A DNA stretch of 64,000 nt from Ktedonobacteria bacterium brp13 (GCA_015099395.1 AP024096.1:310001-374000), one strand, 5' to 3'. Shown: positions 37,611 to 47,380, counted from the stretch's first letter. Notes: generated by a model from the letters alone, not told the origin. Made by a program: numbers and translations.

Positions 37611-38447
37611 ATGCTCTTACAACTCAAAAAACGATTTGGAGTGTTTCTGATTATTGCTGGAGGCCTGCTTGCAACACTGGGGCAATGCCTCAGGCTCTGG
37701 AACAGCGATCCCGCAGCTGGAGGATGGTTCTTATCAATGGCCCTGGTGGTGCTTGGAACCTTCCTCTTGCTCTACGGCATCACCCTCTATGCACAGCTGT
37801 CTGATCGTATTGACCTTGTAGGTCTCATTGGGTCTGGTCTGATCTTCCTGGGTGGAGTATTCACGATTGCAGGCACGATTGCTATCAACGTCATCGTTGT
37901 TCCTCTATTACTCGGCATAGCCTCAACCATTGCAGCTTCAGTCAATTCGTTAGGTACTGCGGCCCAAACGGGCACTAATGCAACAAGTTCTGGGCTCAAT
38001 ACCGTAAAAAATGGCATTACCAGCATTTTTGGTCAAAACACCAGTAGCTCAGATATCCCCACGGTCACCGTTCCGCAGCTCAACGGCTTGACTATTGTCA
38101 ACCAAACACTTGCCGGACTGCATCTCCCCTCTTTTGCCCAAATAACACAGTGGGGTCATGTCTTCTTTACCGGTGGGCCGCTCACCCTTGGATGCCTCCT
38201 GCTAGGACTGAGCATGCTACGTACACAATCCGGCCCTCGTAGTGCTTGTACGCTCCTTATTGCTGCAGCGATCCTGAACTTCATCAGTCAATGCTTGATC
38301 AGTGTATTCCCAGTCCTCTCTACCATCACTGGCATTCTCCTCTTTATATCGTTAAGCTTGCTCGGCACAGCTATTCTCTTCCCTCAAGTATTCAACAAGA
38401 TTAATATCGACTTACCCTCTGCGCTCAAGTTGAAACACGCGCGTTGA
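37611..38447 (+). CDS. Multi-pass membrane protein of unknown function
   Basis: A 278-aa protein with about seven hydrophobic helices (FGVFLIIAGGLLATLGQCL, GWFLSMALVVLGTFLLLYGI, LVGLIGSGLIFLGGVFTIAG and others) and a central extramembrane loop rich in Thr/Asn/Ser (~residues 118-175). SD GAAGGAG precedes the ATG. I recognise no transporter motif. Confidence 0.75.
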   Translation: MLLQLKKRFGVFLIIAGGLLATLGQCLRLWNSDPAAGGWFLSMALVVLGTFLLLYGITLYAQLSDRIDLVGLIGSGLIFLGGVFTIAGTIAINVIVVPLLLGIASTIAASVNSLGTAAQTGTNATSSGLNTVKNGITSIFGQNTSSSDIPTVTVPQLNGLTIVNQTLAGLHLPSFAQITQWGHVFFTGGPLTLGCLLLGLSMLRTQSGPRSACTLLIAAAILNFISQCLISVFPVLSTITGILLFISLSLLGTAILFPQVFNKINIDLPSALKLKHAR

Positions 38448-38530
38448 GTCTATCTTGTTATAAAGGATTTTCCTGGTTCTTTAGCACAAAAATAGTCCAA
38501 TCTGTGCATGAATAGATACAAGGTGGGAAC

Positions 38531-38581
38531 AGCATGGGGCAAAAACGATTGGTGGAGTTGGACTGCCCTGTGCTTTTTTTC
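38531..38581 (+). terminator. Rho-independent terminator of the membrane protein gene
   Basis: Arms 38531-38541 and 38564-38574 pair over 11 positions, two of them wobble or mismatch, and are followed by a run of seven T (about 38574-38580). It lies 84 bases after the stop codon. Confidence 0.6.
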
Positions 38582-38629
38582 TGTGCTCTATAGGATAAAG
38601 TTAGCTATGGATATTCAGTCCTGTACTCA

Positions 38630-39136
38630 TTACTCAACTACAAAATCGGAGATAGAGCGCAGGTAAAGAATCCATAGCACAATGAGGAGCATACTTATAC
38701 AGCTCCCTACACCTGCGCCTGCTGACGTGGAGGCAAGAAATGGGCACCATGCATAGCCAATGATCCCACCCACAAGTGCCCAGACAAGCACTAATAGACC
38801 TATTTTCCAGCTGAGCTGGCCGTCTTCATTGTTCACACGATAGAGCAGTATCATATGAAAGAAACTGATAGCAATGATACCAATGAGGCTAACTATCACC
38901 TCCAGGGTAGACATACGGTTAAACCAACCCCAGCCATTCATTATAATCGGTGTACATAGACATGACACCATCGCTAACTGCCCAAGTACTAATGCAGGAA
39001 GGTTGGATGAAGGCACTGCGGTTGTTTGAAAACTATACTGGCTATAAATAGGGATGTCAGTGCCATAATTACGCCTGACGCGTCGTGCTGTAAGTTTTCT
39101 ACTCTGTGGAAACCTCTGAAAAGCCTCTTCACTCAT
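38630..39136 (-). CDS. Four-helix membrane protein of unknown function
   Basis: A 168-aa protein with a polar N-terminus (~45 residues) and four hydrophobic helices (LVLGQLAMVSCLCTPIIM, VIVSLIGIIAISFFHMILLY, KIGLLVLVWALVGGIIGYAW, ISMLLIVLWILYL). SD GAGGAG precedes the ATG. No family is recognised. Confidence 0.65.
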   Translation of the reverse strand: MSEEAFQRFPQSRKLTARRVRRNYGTDIPIYSQYSFQTTAVPSSNLPALVLGQLAMVSCLCTPIIMNGWGWFNRMSTLEVIVSLIGIIAISFFHMILLYRVNNEDGQLSWKIGLLVLVWALVGGIIGYAWCPFLASTSAGAGVGSCISMLLIVLWILYLRSISDFVVE

Positions 39137-39509
39137 AAAAATTATACTCCTCTTCGAGTCTGGATGAGTGGTATCTGATCTCTATTATTAGTTTAACAGG
39201 TACTCACGTAGATGTAAATATTTGAAGCACTATCGACGCGAAGAGCGCTACAATGCAAGAGCTTATAGAGCTCAGGATAACGCCAGCGGCAAACTGGTAA
39301 GGAACATCAATCTTTCAAAGTTTTGGATATCAGCATTGATCATCACATAAACTCCATGCTTTTTTCACATCCAGAGATCAGTCCAAATACGGTCGCCATT
39401 CTCTCTGTTATACATAGCGCTTCGGCAACATACCAGACTGATCCCTATGGTACCCCAGGATGTGCAACGAGATAGCCGCAAGGAGAGGCAATTCACCAGG
39501 CTTTCCGCA
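39137..39509. other. Intergenic region, no gene seen
   Basis: About 370 bases between two minus-strand membrane-protein genes. I see no conserved frame, repeat or hairpin of note. Confidence 0.35.
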
Positions 39510-40070
39510 TCATTGCCTATTGAGAGACCTGAGTCCCAAAAAAACGAAGCCGAGGAGAAGCAGAAGTTTTCTTATGATCCTTTGTACACCCGAGAAGAAA
39601 ATGAGGAGACCTATCAGAGTAAACAGGGTAGAAATTCCCAGGAATAACAGATTTGGGGATCTATCCAGTAGAGTATAGGATGGATTGCTCGGATCATACC
39701 AGCATTGATACACCTGCCCTACCTCAAACCGATTGACAATTCCTGACACCTGATTGTAATCATTGGTCGAGCCTTGATTCACACCATAGCTGCTCTGGGT
39801 GTCATAAGCGGGATTTCTGTTATTTGGCTGTACATGCAGAGAAAAAGAGGGTGCATAGTTTTCAGTCACATTGCCATCACTATCAGTGCTAGAGTTAGTT
39901 ACAATGCTTTTCTTGAGAATTGTACAACGTGCTCCAGGGAACCTTTGTGCATTTAAATAGGAAGAGGAGGTGTAAAACAATAGTCCACCACCTATAATTA
40001 GAAAAATCAGTCCCACTATGAGAGCACCGCAGCCACCGAGGCGCTGTCCCTCTCCTCTTCGTAGATACAT
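39510..40070 (-). CDS. DUF3592-like membrane protein
   Basis: A 186-aa protein with a helix at residues ~15-35 (CGALIVGLIFLIIGGGLLFY), an extracytoplasmic domain (ARCTILKKSIVTNSS ... YAPSFSLHVQ) and the hallmark FEVGQVYQCWYDPSNPSYTLLDR of DUF3592 proteins, then a C-terminal helix (LLFLGISTLFTLIGLLIFFSG). SD AGGAG. Function unknown; these proteins are common membrane accessories. Confidence 0.75.
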   Translation of the reverse strand: MYLRRGEGQRLGGCGALIVGLIFLIIGGGLLFYTSSSYLNAQRFPGARCTILKKSIVTNSSTDSDGNVTENYAPSFSLHVQPNNRNPAYDTQSSYGVNQGSTNDYNQVSGIVNRFEVGQVYQCWYDPSNPSYTLLDRSPNLLFLGISTLFTLIGLLIFFSGVQRIIRKLLLLLGFVFLGLRSLNRQ

Positions 40071-40648
40071 TAAAAAATCTCCTAATTTGATTCAAATATA
40101 TCAATAAATCCATATGCACACCTGCAATAGGTAAATCAGTTATAGCATGAAATGCACTATGTATGTTGTCACAAGGCAACTAACCCAATTGGTCCATACC
40201 ATAAGGAGTCGTCATAGAATAAGCATCTCGGTTTCAATCGTCCAAGTAGCCTTGATGGCCGTTCAGGTTTTCGGATAAGTAGTAAGTACAAACTGAAGGG
40301 ATTTCGCATGAACCTGAGAAGTGTTTGAGGCCCAATTTGAGCGAGCTCCAGCCATAAATGTTGGTCTACCACGCAGGATTATGCAATTAGCCAAAATCAA
40401 TCAAATCAGAACAATGCATACATCGCGTCACTTATGTTACTAAGAATAATAACATATATTATTGTAAAATCAGATAATTAAATAGTTCATACATACTTTT
40501 GGTAAATAGGTCAGTTTGGTCACAGAGGAAAATTCCTTCTCGTGCTCGAGGAAACGAGACGATCTCTCTTATAAACTCATCCTTCACCTAACGTGTGTAT
40601 GAGCTGCTTAATTTCAAAGCTTGCAGGCACCGACGCCTACATCTTTGG
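40071..40648. other. Intergenic region, no assignable gene
   Basis: About 580 bases. A 67-codon minus-strand frame (40169-40372) starts MVDQHLWLELAQIGPQ but has no SD or family match; it may be decayed coding DNA. Nothing else is recognised. Confidence 0.35.
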
Positions 40649-42442
40649 CTATACGATAATAGCGCGGATACGTTGCGTTCCTTGACCGATTGACTCGGTT
40701 TTGGTGATCTGGAAGTGTCCCATACTATTGGTGGAGAGAACATGAGGACCACCACAGACCTCTAGCGAGTAGTCGCCGATACGATAGACGCTTACTTCCT
40801 CCGGGTAACGCTCCCCAAAGAAAGCCAGCGCACCACGCTGAAGGGCCTCTTGCAACGGCAAGAACTCTTTTGTGACCTGGAGATTCCGTGCGATCTGCTG
40901 ATTGACGATCTCCTCGACGCGTTGTAGCTGCTCAGGTGGAAGCCTCTGAGGATGCGAGAAATCGAAGCGTAAACGTTCAGGGGTAATATTGCTACCCATC
41001 TGATGAACATGCTCGCCCAGGACATCGCGCAAAGCTTGTTGTAATAGATGAGTGGCGGTATGCAACTTCGTCGTCGTTTCACTTTGATCGACCAGACCGC
41101 CTTTAAAACGCGTCTGATTCGCCTGGCGCGATCGCTCCTGATGTTGCGCAAAAAGCTCTTGAAAGCCGGCCATATCAGCTTGCAAGCCATGTTCACTCGC
41201 TAATTCAACAGTAAGTTCCGGTGGAAAACCAAAAGTATCGAAAAGACGAAAGATCTCTTTGCCCGCTAGCTGCATCTTCTTGTGCTGCGATAAGGTGTGC
41301 TCCACTTTTTGCAGTTCGCGCAAACCACGAGCCAGTGTGCGCATAAAGCGACGCTCCTCACGTACAAGTTCATCCAGAATAAAGCTACGATGTTCATGTA
41401 GCTCTGGATACCAGGACTGATACTGGTCGATAATAACCGTCACGATCGCGCTCAGTGATTGCTCTGGCAGGACAAGATCATGGGCGTAGCGCACCACACG
41501 GCGCAGCAGGCGTCGGCATATATAGCCTTGCTCAACGTTGGATGGCACAACGCCATCCGCAAGGATAAACGTAGCGGCACGCAGATGATCAGCGATGATA
41601 TGTTTCAAGCGCTCCTCACGCTGCTGAGACAGCATATTGCTCGCTTCCCGTTGCGCACACAGAGTATCGATACAACGTATGATCGCAGCAAAGAGATCAG
41701 TGCGATAAACCTCGTCACTGCTGGATACCATGCACTGTATGCGCTCCAGCCCTAGCCCGACATCGATACTGCGTTGTGCAAGAGGTATATAGTCACCCGC
41801 TAGCGTCTTATTGTATTGTATAAAGACGTTATTGCCGATCTCGACGTATTTACCACAATGACAGCCAGGCTGACATTGATCGCCACAGGCCACTCGCAAT
41901 GTATCGTAGAAAATTTCCGAATCGGGACCACAGGGGCCGCTCTGTCCGCTATCAGGCCACCAGTTATCTTCTTCGGGCAGGTAATAGATGCGCTCCTGTA
42001 GAATACCCAGAGCCAGCCAGACCTGCGCAGATTCCTCATCACGCGGGACATCAGCATTTCCGGCAAAGACCGTCACCGAGATACGCTCCGGCACCAGTCC
42101 TAGCTCCTGCGTAAACCATTCAAAGGTCCAGCGTAGCGAATCTGACTTCCAATAATCCCCCAACGACCAGAAACCCAGCATCTCAAAAAAGGTCATATGG
42201 CTGTTATCACCGACCTCCTCAATATCACCGGTACGCAAACATTTCTGAATATCCACCAGACGTCGCCCCAGCGGATGAGGCGTGCCCAAAAGATAAGGGA
42301 TAAGAGGCTGCATACCAGCAGTGTTAAAGAGGACAGTAGCATCGTTGACCGGCACAAGAGAGGCCGAGGGGATATGCGCATGCCCGCGCGCCATAAAAAA
42401 GTTCAGGAACGAACGCCGTACCTCATCACTAGATAGCATCAT
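40649..42442 (-). CDS. alaS: Alanyl-tRNA synthetase lacking the C-terminal (DHHA1/C-Ala) domain
   Basis: This is a 597-aa class II synthetase that charges tRNA-Ala. The start ATG 42440-42442 (MMLSSDEVRRSFLNFF) has SD AAGGAG. Catalytic core motifs are intact: HAHIPSASLVPVNDATVLFNTAGMQP, NSHMTFFEMLGFWSLGDYWK, GPCGPDSEIFYD and RRLLRRVVRYAHDL. The editing domain keeps both zinc half-sites (HTATHLLQQAL and CGGPHV). The protein ends right after it (about 600 versus ~870 residues usually), with no DHHA1/C-Ala part. It is controlled by a T-box in its leader. Whether it is the only AlaRS of the genome cannot be seen. Confidence 0.92.
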   Translation of the reverse strand: MMLSSDEVRRSFLNFFMARGHAHIPSASLVPVNDATVLFNTAGMQPLIPYLLGTPHPLGRRLVDIQKCLRTGDIEEVGDNSHMTFFEMLGFWSLGDYWKSDSLRWTFEWFTQELGLVPERISVTVFAGNADVPRDEESAQVWLALGILQERIYYLPEEDNWWPDSGQSGPCGPDSEIFYDTLRVACGDQCQPGCHCGKYVEIGNNVFIQYNKTLAGDYIPLAQRSIDVGLGLERIQCMVSSSDEVYRTDLFAAIIRCIDTLCAQREASNMLSQQREERLKHIIADHLRAATFILADGVVPSNVEQGYICRRLLRRVVRYAHDLVLPEQSLSAIVTVIIDQYQSWYPELHEHRSFILDELVREERRFMRTLARGLRELQKVEHTLSQHKKMQLAGKEIFRLFDTFGFPPELTVELASEHGLQADMAGFQELFAQHQERSRQANQTRFKGGLVDQSETTTKLHTATHLLQQALRDVLGEHVHQMGSNITPERLRFDFSHPQRLPPEQLQRVEEIVNQQIARNLQVTKEFLPLQEALQRGALAFFGERYPEEVSVYRIGDYSLEVCGGPHVLSTNSMGHFQITKTESIGQGTQRIRAIIV

Positions 42443-42539
42443 GGAAGTGCTCCTTCTTGCATAAACAATACCTATACTTCTACTTTTGGAGCGAGACCAA
42501 CTATGCACACTACGTTGCAACAAGCAACGCATAACGCAT

Positions 42540-42937
42540 AAAAAACAGAGAACGCCCGCACCGACATTCTGGGGCGGGCGTTCTCTGTTCTATGTGGCCC
42601 GTGGTACCACCCTGATTGGAAGGTGCCCACAGCTTCTATGAATAGCAATGATGCGTATCTTCCCTCTCGATAGACACGGAAACATACCTTCGTACAGCAG
42701 CTATAATCTTCCAGGAGATATGCTCGATGTCTTGTCCTGCGATAACGGAGGACCTCCGACAAAGATTGGGCAACCTGCGTGTAAACGTGTTACACTCAAG
42801 TGCTTCTCTTGTATTGCGTTCCATATCATATAAGGAACAGAGGGGGGCTTTCAGTACAGATAGCGCTACCAGGCTCGCACTATCCCTGGCTCGCTGTAAC
42901 ACACCTATATCTACTTCGTCCCTCGTAACAACTCTTC
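42540..42937 (-). promoter_or_regulatory. T-box riboswitch with GCC (Ala) specifier upstream of alaS
   Basis: On the minus strand the T-box core AGGGTGGTACCACG (42600-42613) pairs with the tRNA acceptor end and is followed by a long GC-rich terminator stem (AGAGAACGCCCGC / GCGGGCGTTCTCT) and six T (42540-42587). Upstream, Stem I includes the apical motif GCCAGGGATAGTGCGAGCC (about 42871-42892). The specifier loop GAAA-GCC has its codon at 42846-42848. GCC codes for Ala, matching the gene. Uncharged tRNA-Ala should relieve termination. Confidence 0.92.
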
Positions 42938-42944
42938 TATTCTT

Positions 42945-42974
42945 TCTATACCTCTATTATATACTCTCAGTCAA
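42945..42974 (-). promoter_or_regulatory. Promoter of the T-box/alaS transcript
   Basis: -35 TTGACT (42969-42974), 18-base spacer, -10 TATAGA (42945-42950) on the minus strand, just upstream of Stem I. Confidence 0.5.
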
Positions 42975-43007
42975 TATCTCTTCATTTAAATGCTGTCGCT
43001 ACAGACC

Positions 43008-43056
43008 CAAACAAGAACCATCCCTGCTACGACCGGGGGGCCGTAACAGGGATGGC
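43008..43056 (-). terminator. Terminator of the GH6 cellulase gene
   Basis: On the minus strand CCATCCCTGTTACGGCC pairs with GGTCGTAGCAGGGATGG around a four-C loop, with one internal mismatch, followed by TTCTTGTTT. It lies about 40 bases after the cellulase stop. Confidence 0.8.
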
Positions 43057-43094
43057 TACTTGAGTAGAGACAAACAAACTAGCTGTTTACAATG

Positions 43095-44939
43095 CTACGA
43101 AACGGCCGGGTATGCGTTCTGGACCAGGGTATCGAATGCAGCCTGGAACCAGTGTCCGGCTAGAGGTGCGTTGGGCAAGGCTCCGGTCAGGTTACCACCG
43201 TTAACCTGCTGGCTACCGTGGAAGGTCGGATCACACATCTGATCGAAGCCCTTCCCTTCATTATTCGGGATCAACTGACTCGCGCCATCGGACTCGCCGG
43301 GAGGTTTGACCCAGACATATGCAGCGAAACCAGGAGCAGGATTCGCCTGCGGTCGAGCACCAAGGCCACCAGGTTGATTACACCAGTTACCACGGGCCAG
43401 TCGCTGATCAATCTTGCTAGCGGTCACGAAGGTTTCCAGGCTTGTCGAGGTGCTCGCGGCGGTAGGCCGGTTAGCACCACCCCAACCGTTACGTGAGGTA
43501 TCAATAAGCATACCGATCGAGCTCGGGAAACCGGCAGCAATAAAGGCCGTACGCATATCGGCATCATACGTGGCTTCGTCGATATACTGGTTCCACTGAT
43601 AGAAGGTAGATGAGCGAACCGGGTTACCACCGACGCTCTCGTTAGCAGTCATGAATGGCTCAGTGGTCGGTGTATAGTTCGCAGTGTTGCTGATAAAGCC
43701 ATCAACACTGTTAACACCGGCGGTCGTGCCCTTCACGGTGCTGGTGATCAGGTTTACAGCTGGCTGGAAGTTACTGGACCAACCAAGCCAACCATCATGA
43801 GCGATGTCGAGGTAGTTGTAAACGTTAGAGATCGCGTGCAGTTTGTTCAGTGCATACTGGATACCCTGGACATATGCTCCGCTAGAGTTCGCCTCGGCAC
43901 ACTTCGTATAACTCAGATTCGTGACCAGATTAGGCAGTGAATCTGGCTCGATGATAGCTGCGATACGAAGATTGCTGTACTTCGGCAGGCTCAGTGTGGC
44001 TGCGATTGCATCAATATATTGAGTTTTGTAGGTAGCCAGACCGTTGTTGGCTACGGTCAGTTCGCCATTGGATGCCAGAGCGGCGCAGTCACGATCGGGC
44101 AGGTCATAGATGACGATCGTAATGACGATCGTTTTACCACTGCTGCTCGCCTGCTGTTCGGCTGCATCCAGATGTCCGGCCAGGGTACGGGTGACACCAG
44201 TGCCACCGGAGACAGTGGCGATACGATCGAGCCAGACCGCAGTCGAATATTGCGCGACTTTAGCCTCTGTTTGTCCGAGCGTACCACCAGTAGCCGCCGC
44301 ACCCGCCTGGACTTCAGCAGCCCAATCAGGATTGACATACCCCTGTGCACCGGCATATGGATTAGCAACATGCGTACCGGGCGGTGGGGTTGGCGTTGGG
44401 GTAGCAGGTACCGATGTCGGCGTTGGTCCGACCGGTGTTGGCGTTGATCCAACTGGTGTTGAGGTCGGGTTTGGCGTTGGCGTTGGACTCGTTGAGCCAT
44501 TACAGGCATTCCCATTGACAGTAAAGCCCGTCGGGACAGGATTACTGGTCGTCCACGAGCCATTAAAGCCCGGATTGGACGTGACCGAGGCATTGGCGGC
44601 AACGCTGCCATTATAACTCAGGTTGGTCACAGTAACATTTTGGCCAGACTGTGTAAAATTGCCATTCCAGCCTTGCGTTACGACCTGACCGCTAGCTGGG
44701 AACGTGAATGCCAGATTCCAGCTTGTCCATGCTGTAGAACCGGTATTCTGAATAACAATATTTCCACTAAAACCACCAGTCCACTGGTTTGTAACCGAGT
44801 AGGTTACCTGACAATAGGAAGCTGCGTGTGTGGTCTGAGTGCCAAGGAATAAGCTACTCACAAGTATCAGCGACATAGCTGTAAAGAGGCTTAAAAATCG
44901 CAGCTTGCTCGCTGAGATACGACGCATGATAATGCGCAT
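43095..44939 (-). CDS. Secreted CBM2-GH6 cellulase
   Basis: I start this 614-aa protein at ATG 44937-44939 (MRIIMRRISAS) behind SD AAAGGAGGGGG. A signal peptide ends near THAAS. Residues ~40-145 are a CBM2 cellulose-binding module (CQVTYSVTNQWTGGFSGNIV, TSWNLAFTFPASGQVVTQGWN). A Thr/Pro/Val linker follows. The GH6 domain (~190-614) has the catalytic acid region YDLPDRDCAALASNGE, IIEPDSLPN, DIAHDGWLGW, IDTSRNGWGG and WVKPPGESDG. It is an inverting cellobiohydrolase or endoglucanase acting on cellulose outside the cell. Its promoter carries a LacI-type palindrome. Confidence 0.96.
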   Translation of the reverse strand: MRIIMRRISASKLRFLSLFTAMSLILVSSLFLGTQTTHAASYCQVTYSVTNQWTGGFSGNIVIQNTGSTAWTSWNLAFTFPASGQVVTQGWNGNFTQSGQNVTVTNLSYNGSVAANASVTSNPGFNGSWTTSNPVPTGFTVNGNACNGSTSPTPTPNPTSTPVGSTPTPVGPTPTSVPATPTPTPPPGTHVANPYAGAQGYVNPDWAAEVQAGAAATGGTLGQTEAKVAQYSTAVWLDRIATVSGGTGVTRTLAGHLDAAEQQASSSGKTIVITIVIYDLPDRDCAALASNGELTVANNGLATYKTQYIDAIAATLSLPKYSNLRIAAIIEPDSLPNLVTNLSYTKCAEANSSGAYVQGIQYALNKLHAISNVYNYLDIAHDGWLGWSSNFQPAVNLITSTVKGTTAGVNSVDGFISNTANYTPTTEPFMTANESVGGNPVRSSTFYQWNQYIDEATYDADMRTAFIAAGFPSSIGMLIDTSRNGWGGANRPTAASTSTSLETFVTASKIDQRLARGNWCNQPGGLGARPQANPAPGFAAYVWVKPPGESDGASQLIPNNEGKGFDQMCDPTFHGSQQVNGGNLTGALPNAPLAGHWFQAAFDTLVQNAYPAVS

Positions 44940-45142
44940 TCCCCCTCCTTTGGGTACAATCGGGATCACAATTCTTCTTGTGGTCTTCTCTCAGATAGTG
45001 CATTCGCTCTCTAATCAACTTCTCATTTCGTCTATGCATCTGGTGGACCGTATAACAGCACTATCGAACATAGAAGATAGCGTGAGTTTGCTTTGCTCCC
45101 TCAAAGCGGATACACGCATCTTCCAGATAGAACCAACAGCGT

Positions 45143-45162
45143 AAGCGTTTACGTAACCGCTT
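45143..45162. promoter_or_regulatory. LacI-type palindromic operator at the GH6 start site
   Basis: AAGCGTTTACGTAACCGCTT is a 20-bp palindrome with one mismatched pair and the central CG step typical of LacI-family operators. It begins at about +1 of the predicted transcript, so a bound repressor would block initiation. The regulator is not identified. Confidence 0.55.
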
Positions 45163-45170
45163 GCAAAAAC

Positions 45171-45200
45171 AGTGTAAGTGCATTAGATGGAATTTGTCAA
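45171..45200 (-). promoter_or_regulatory. Promoter of the GH6 cellulase gene
   Basis: Perfect -35 TTGACA (45195-45200), 18-base spacer, -10 TACACT (45171-45176) on the minus strand. It sets a leader of about 225 bases. The 44940-45257 gap otherwise holds the operator and repeats listed separately. Confidence 0.6.
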
Positions 45201-45217
45201 TCCTGACATGTTTTTAC

Positions 45218-45254
45218 GTCAGTAATTGTTCATCTATGTGTCAGTAATTGTTCA
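45218..45254. repeat. Two exact 15-bp direct repeats, 22-bp period, upstream of the GH6 promoter
   Basis: GTCAGTAATTGTTCA occurs at 45218-45232 and again at 45240-45254. The copies lie just upstream of the GH6 -35 box and after the stop of the S9 peptidase gene. The 22-base step puts both on the same DNA face, as for tandem activator sites. Confidence 0.7.
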
Positions 45255-45257
45255 GTG

Positions 45258-47117
45258 TCAACCCATATAGCGTTCGAACCAGTCAGCGATAGCCGGATAG
45301 GCACGCAGTTGAGTACTTTGACGCAGCATAAAATGTCCTTCATCGGGGAAGAGCAAGATATCGGTGGGGCGATTGAGGTCTTGCAAGACGGCTACGATCT
45401 GTTGCGCTTCTTGTAGCGGTACACGCGGATCATTCATGCCATGCAGGACAAGCAATGGTGCAGTAATTTTATCGGCATTGAAGAGCGGCGAGATCTCACG
45501 CAGGAAAGCGGCATCACGCTGAGGATCACCGTATTCAGCGGCACGCAGATGACGCCGCCATACACCGGTACGCTCGAAGAAGGTAAGAAAATTGGCGATC
45601 CCCACTATATCAGCACCGGCAGCCCAGAGATCAGGATAGGTGGTGAGGGCAGCCAGAACCATAAAGCCGCCATAGCTACGACCCATGATACCAATGCGTT
45701 TGGGATCAGCGTTGCCGTGCTCAATCAACCAGTCAACCGCCGATTTCAGATCTGCAACGCTATTAGGACGCAGGCGAACGTCGTCGAGATGGATGTAGGT
45801 CTGACCATAGCCAGCACTACCGCGTACATTCGGTGCGAAGACAGCAAAGCCCTGGTTGAGATAGTATTGTAGCGGTGGCATCCACGGCGCAGCATAGAGA
45901 GGACGGAACTGCGATTCCGGACCACCATGTACAAAGATGATCACAGGTAATTTACCCTCAGCATTTGCACGCTGGTCACGCTGCGGTCGATAGTAGTAAC
46001 CAGGGATACTCAAACCATCGAATGCTGGATAATGGATGAGTTGTGGTTCAACCAGACTGGCAGCGTCTACATGTATAGGGATCTCAGTGATCTGCCGGGC
46101 TACGCTCTCACCGAGGCATGCCAGCCAGATATTGCCATTGTTTCTGGTGCCATTATGACCAAAGGCAACACCCTCGCCCTGTGGAGACCAGATAATGCCT
46201 TCGATGACACCTGCTGGCGTCCCAGGCGCTGGCAGTTCTTGATGAGTGCGGAGATCAAAGAAGGCCAGGCGCGAATAGCCATCTTCGTTTAAGGCCCAGG
46301 ATAAGGTTTTCTCATCAGGAGATAAAGATAAACCACCTTCGATATCCCAATGTGTATCGACAAGATAAGAGAGCGGTGCATGCTGACCCTCTACAGCAGG
46401 TAGAGAGAGATCAATACGAGCTGGAGACAAAAACTCACGCTTATAATTCGTAGAGACGTAGAGTGTCTTGCCATCAGCAGTTACACTGGGATGCTCGTAT
46501 GAAGCCTCACCACTGGCGGTCGTAAGCAGGATAGGTGCTGTAGCCTGGACATCTGCCAATGGGACAAGGTAGAGATCATGACTCAGCTCGGTTGTATCCT
46601 GACGCACCAATAGGGCAGAGTTATCAGGAAACCAGAGCTCGGGATGCAGTGTGGCATCTTTCTGGAAGAGACAACGCTTGTGACCCGTGAAGATATCGAG
46701 GACCCAGACGTCAAAAAAGGCAGGGTGGCGCTCGTTACTGCTATAACAGATGCTCCTACCATCCGGCGACCAGTCACCAAACTGATGAATGACCTGCGGC
46801 TGGTCAGTCAGCGCGACTGCACTGCCATCCTGCATAGAGATAAGATAGAGTTGGTCATGTTCGTTACCACCAGCGTCGACAGAGGCCAGCAGATGCTGAT
46901 TATCAGGCGACCAGGAGACAAGTCCAACACGATCAGGAAAATCGGTGAGTTGCCGACTGCGGGTATCTTGAGCATCTGCAAGCCGGGTCAGCCAGACCTG
47001 ATCGAGTCCGCTACTATCGGAGATATAGGCGATATGCGTGCCATCAGGCGACCAGGCAGGGCCATGCGCACGTCGAACATGCAGATAGTCACTGATATGA
47101 GAGGAGATTTCAACCAT
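45258..47117 (-). CDS. S9 family prolyl oligopeptidase-type peptidase
   Basis: This 619-aa protein has an N-terminal beta-propeller of about seven blades with TolB-like repeats (GPAWSPDGTHIAYISDSSG, LVSWSPDNQHLLASVD) and a C-terminal alpha/beta hydrolase. The catalytic Ser is in GIMGRSYGGFMVL, Asp in HGMNDPRVP and His in PDEGHFML. No signal peptide is seen, so it is likely cytoplasmic. Such enzymes (acylaminoacyl or dipeptidyl peptidase-like) trim short peptides. SD AAAGGA. Confidence 0.93.
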   Translation of the reverse strand: MVEISSHISDYLHVRRAHGPAWSPDGTHIAYISDSSGLDQVWLTRLADAQDTRSRQLTDFPDRVGLVSWSPDNQHLLASVDAGGNEHDQLYLISMQDGSAVALTDQPQVIHQFGDWSPDGRSICYSSNERHPAFFDVWVLDIFTGHKRCLFQKDATLHPELWFPDNSALLVRQDTTELSHDLYLVPLADVQATAPILLTTASGEASYEHPSVTADGKTLYVSTNYKREFLSPARIDLSLPAVEGQHAPLSYLVDTHWDIEGGLSLSPDEKTLSWALNEDGYSRLAFFDLRTHQELPAPGTPAGVIEGIIWSPQGEGVAFGHNGTRNNGNIWLACLGESVARQITEIPIHVDAASLVEPQLIHYPAFDGLSIPGYYYRPQRDQRANAEGKLPVIIFVHGGPESQFRPLYAAPWMPPLQYYLNQGFAVFAPNVRGSAGYGQTYIHLDDVRLRPNSVADLKSAVDWLIEHGNADPKRIGIMGRSYGGFMVLAALTTYPDLWAAGADIVGIANFLTFFERTGVWRRHLRAAEYGDPQRDAAFLREISPLFNADKITAPLLVLHGMNDPRVPLQEAQQIVAVLQDLNRPTDILLFPDEGHFMLRQSTQLRAYPAIADWFERYMG

Positions 47118-47380
47118 TATTGTGCATTCCTTTCCAAGTTACCATAATTTCATTTACTATACCACTCCAGTCACCATCGCTTGTAAAGGATCGCACACGT
47201 ACTACCCCAACACGTGACATTCCCATCATTCTTCAGAGTTGACTAAATATATTCTTGTCCAGATGAATGGGCACGTGGTGAAGAAAAACAAAATGATGTA
47301 AAATCTCGCTTATTCTACTCATTCCTGTTATACTCTCCATAAGTTACCAGTATGATATTGGTCTATTTGGAGGAGAACAG

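Noticed and set aside
40169..40372. 67-codon frame that might be a transposase remnant
   Set aside because: No transposase motif and no inverted repeats or target duplication around it.
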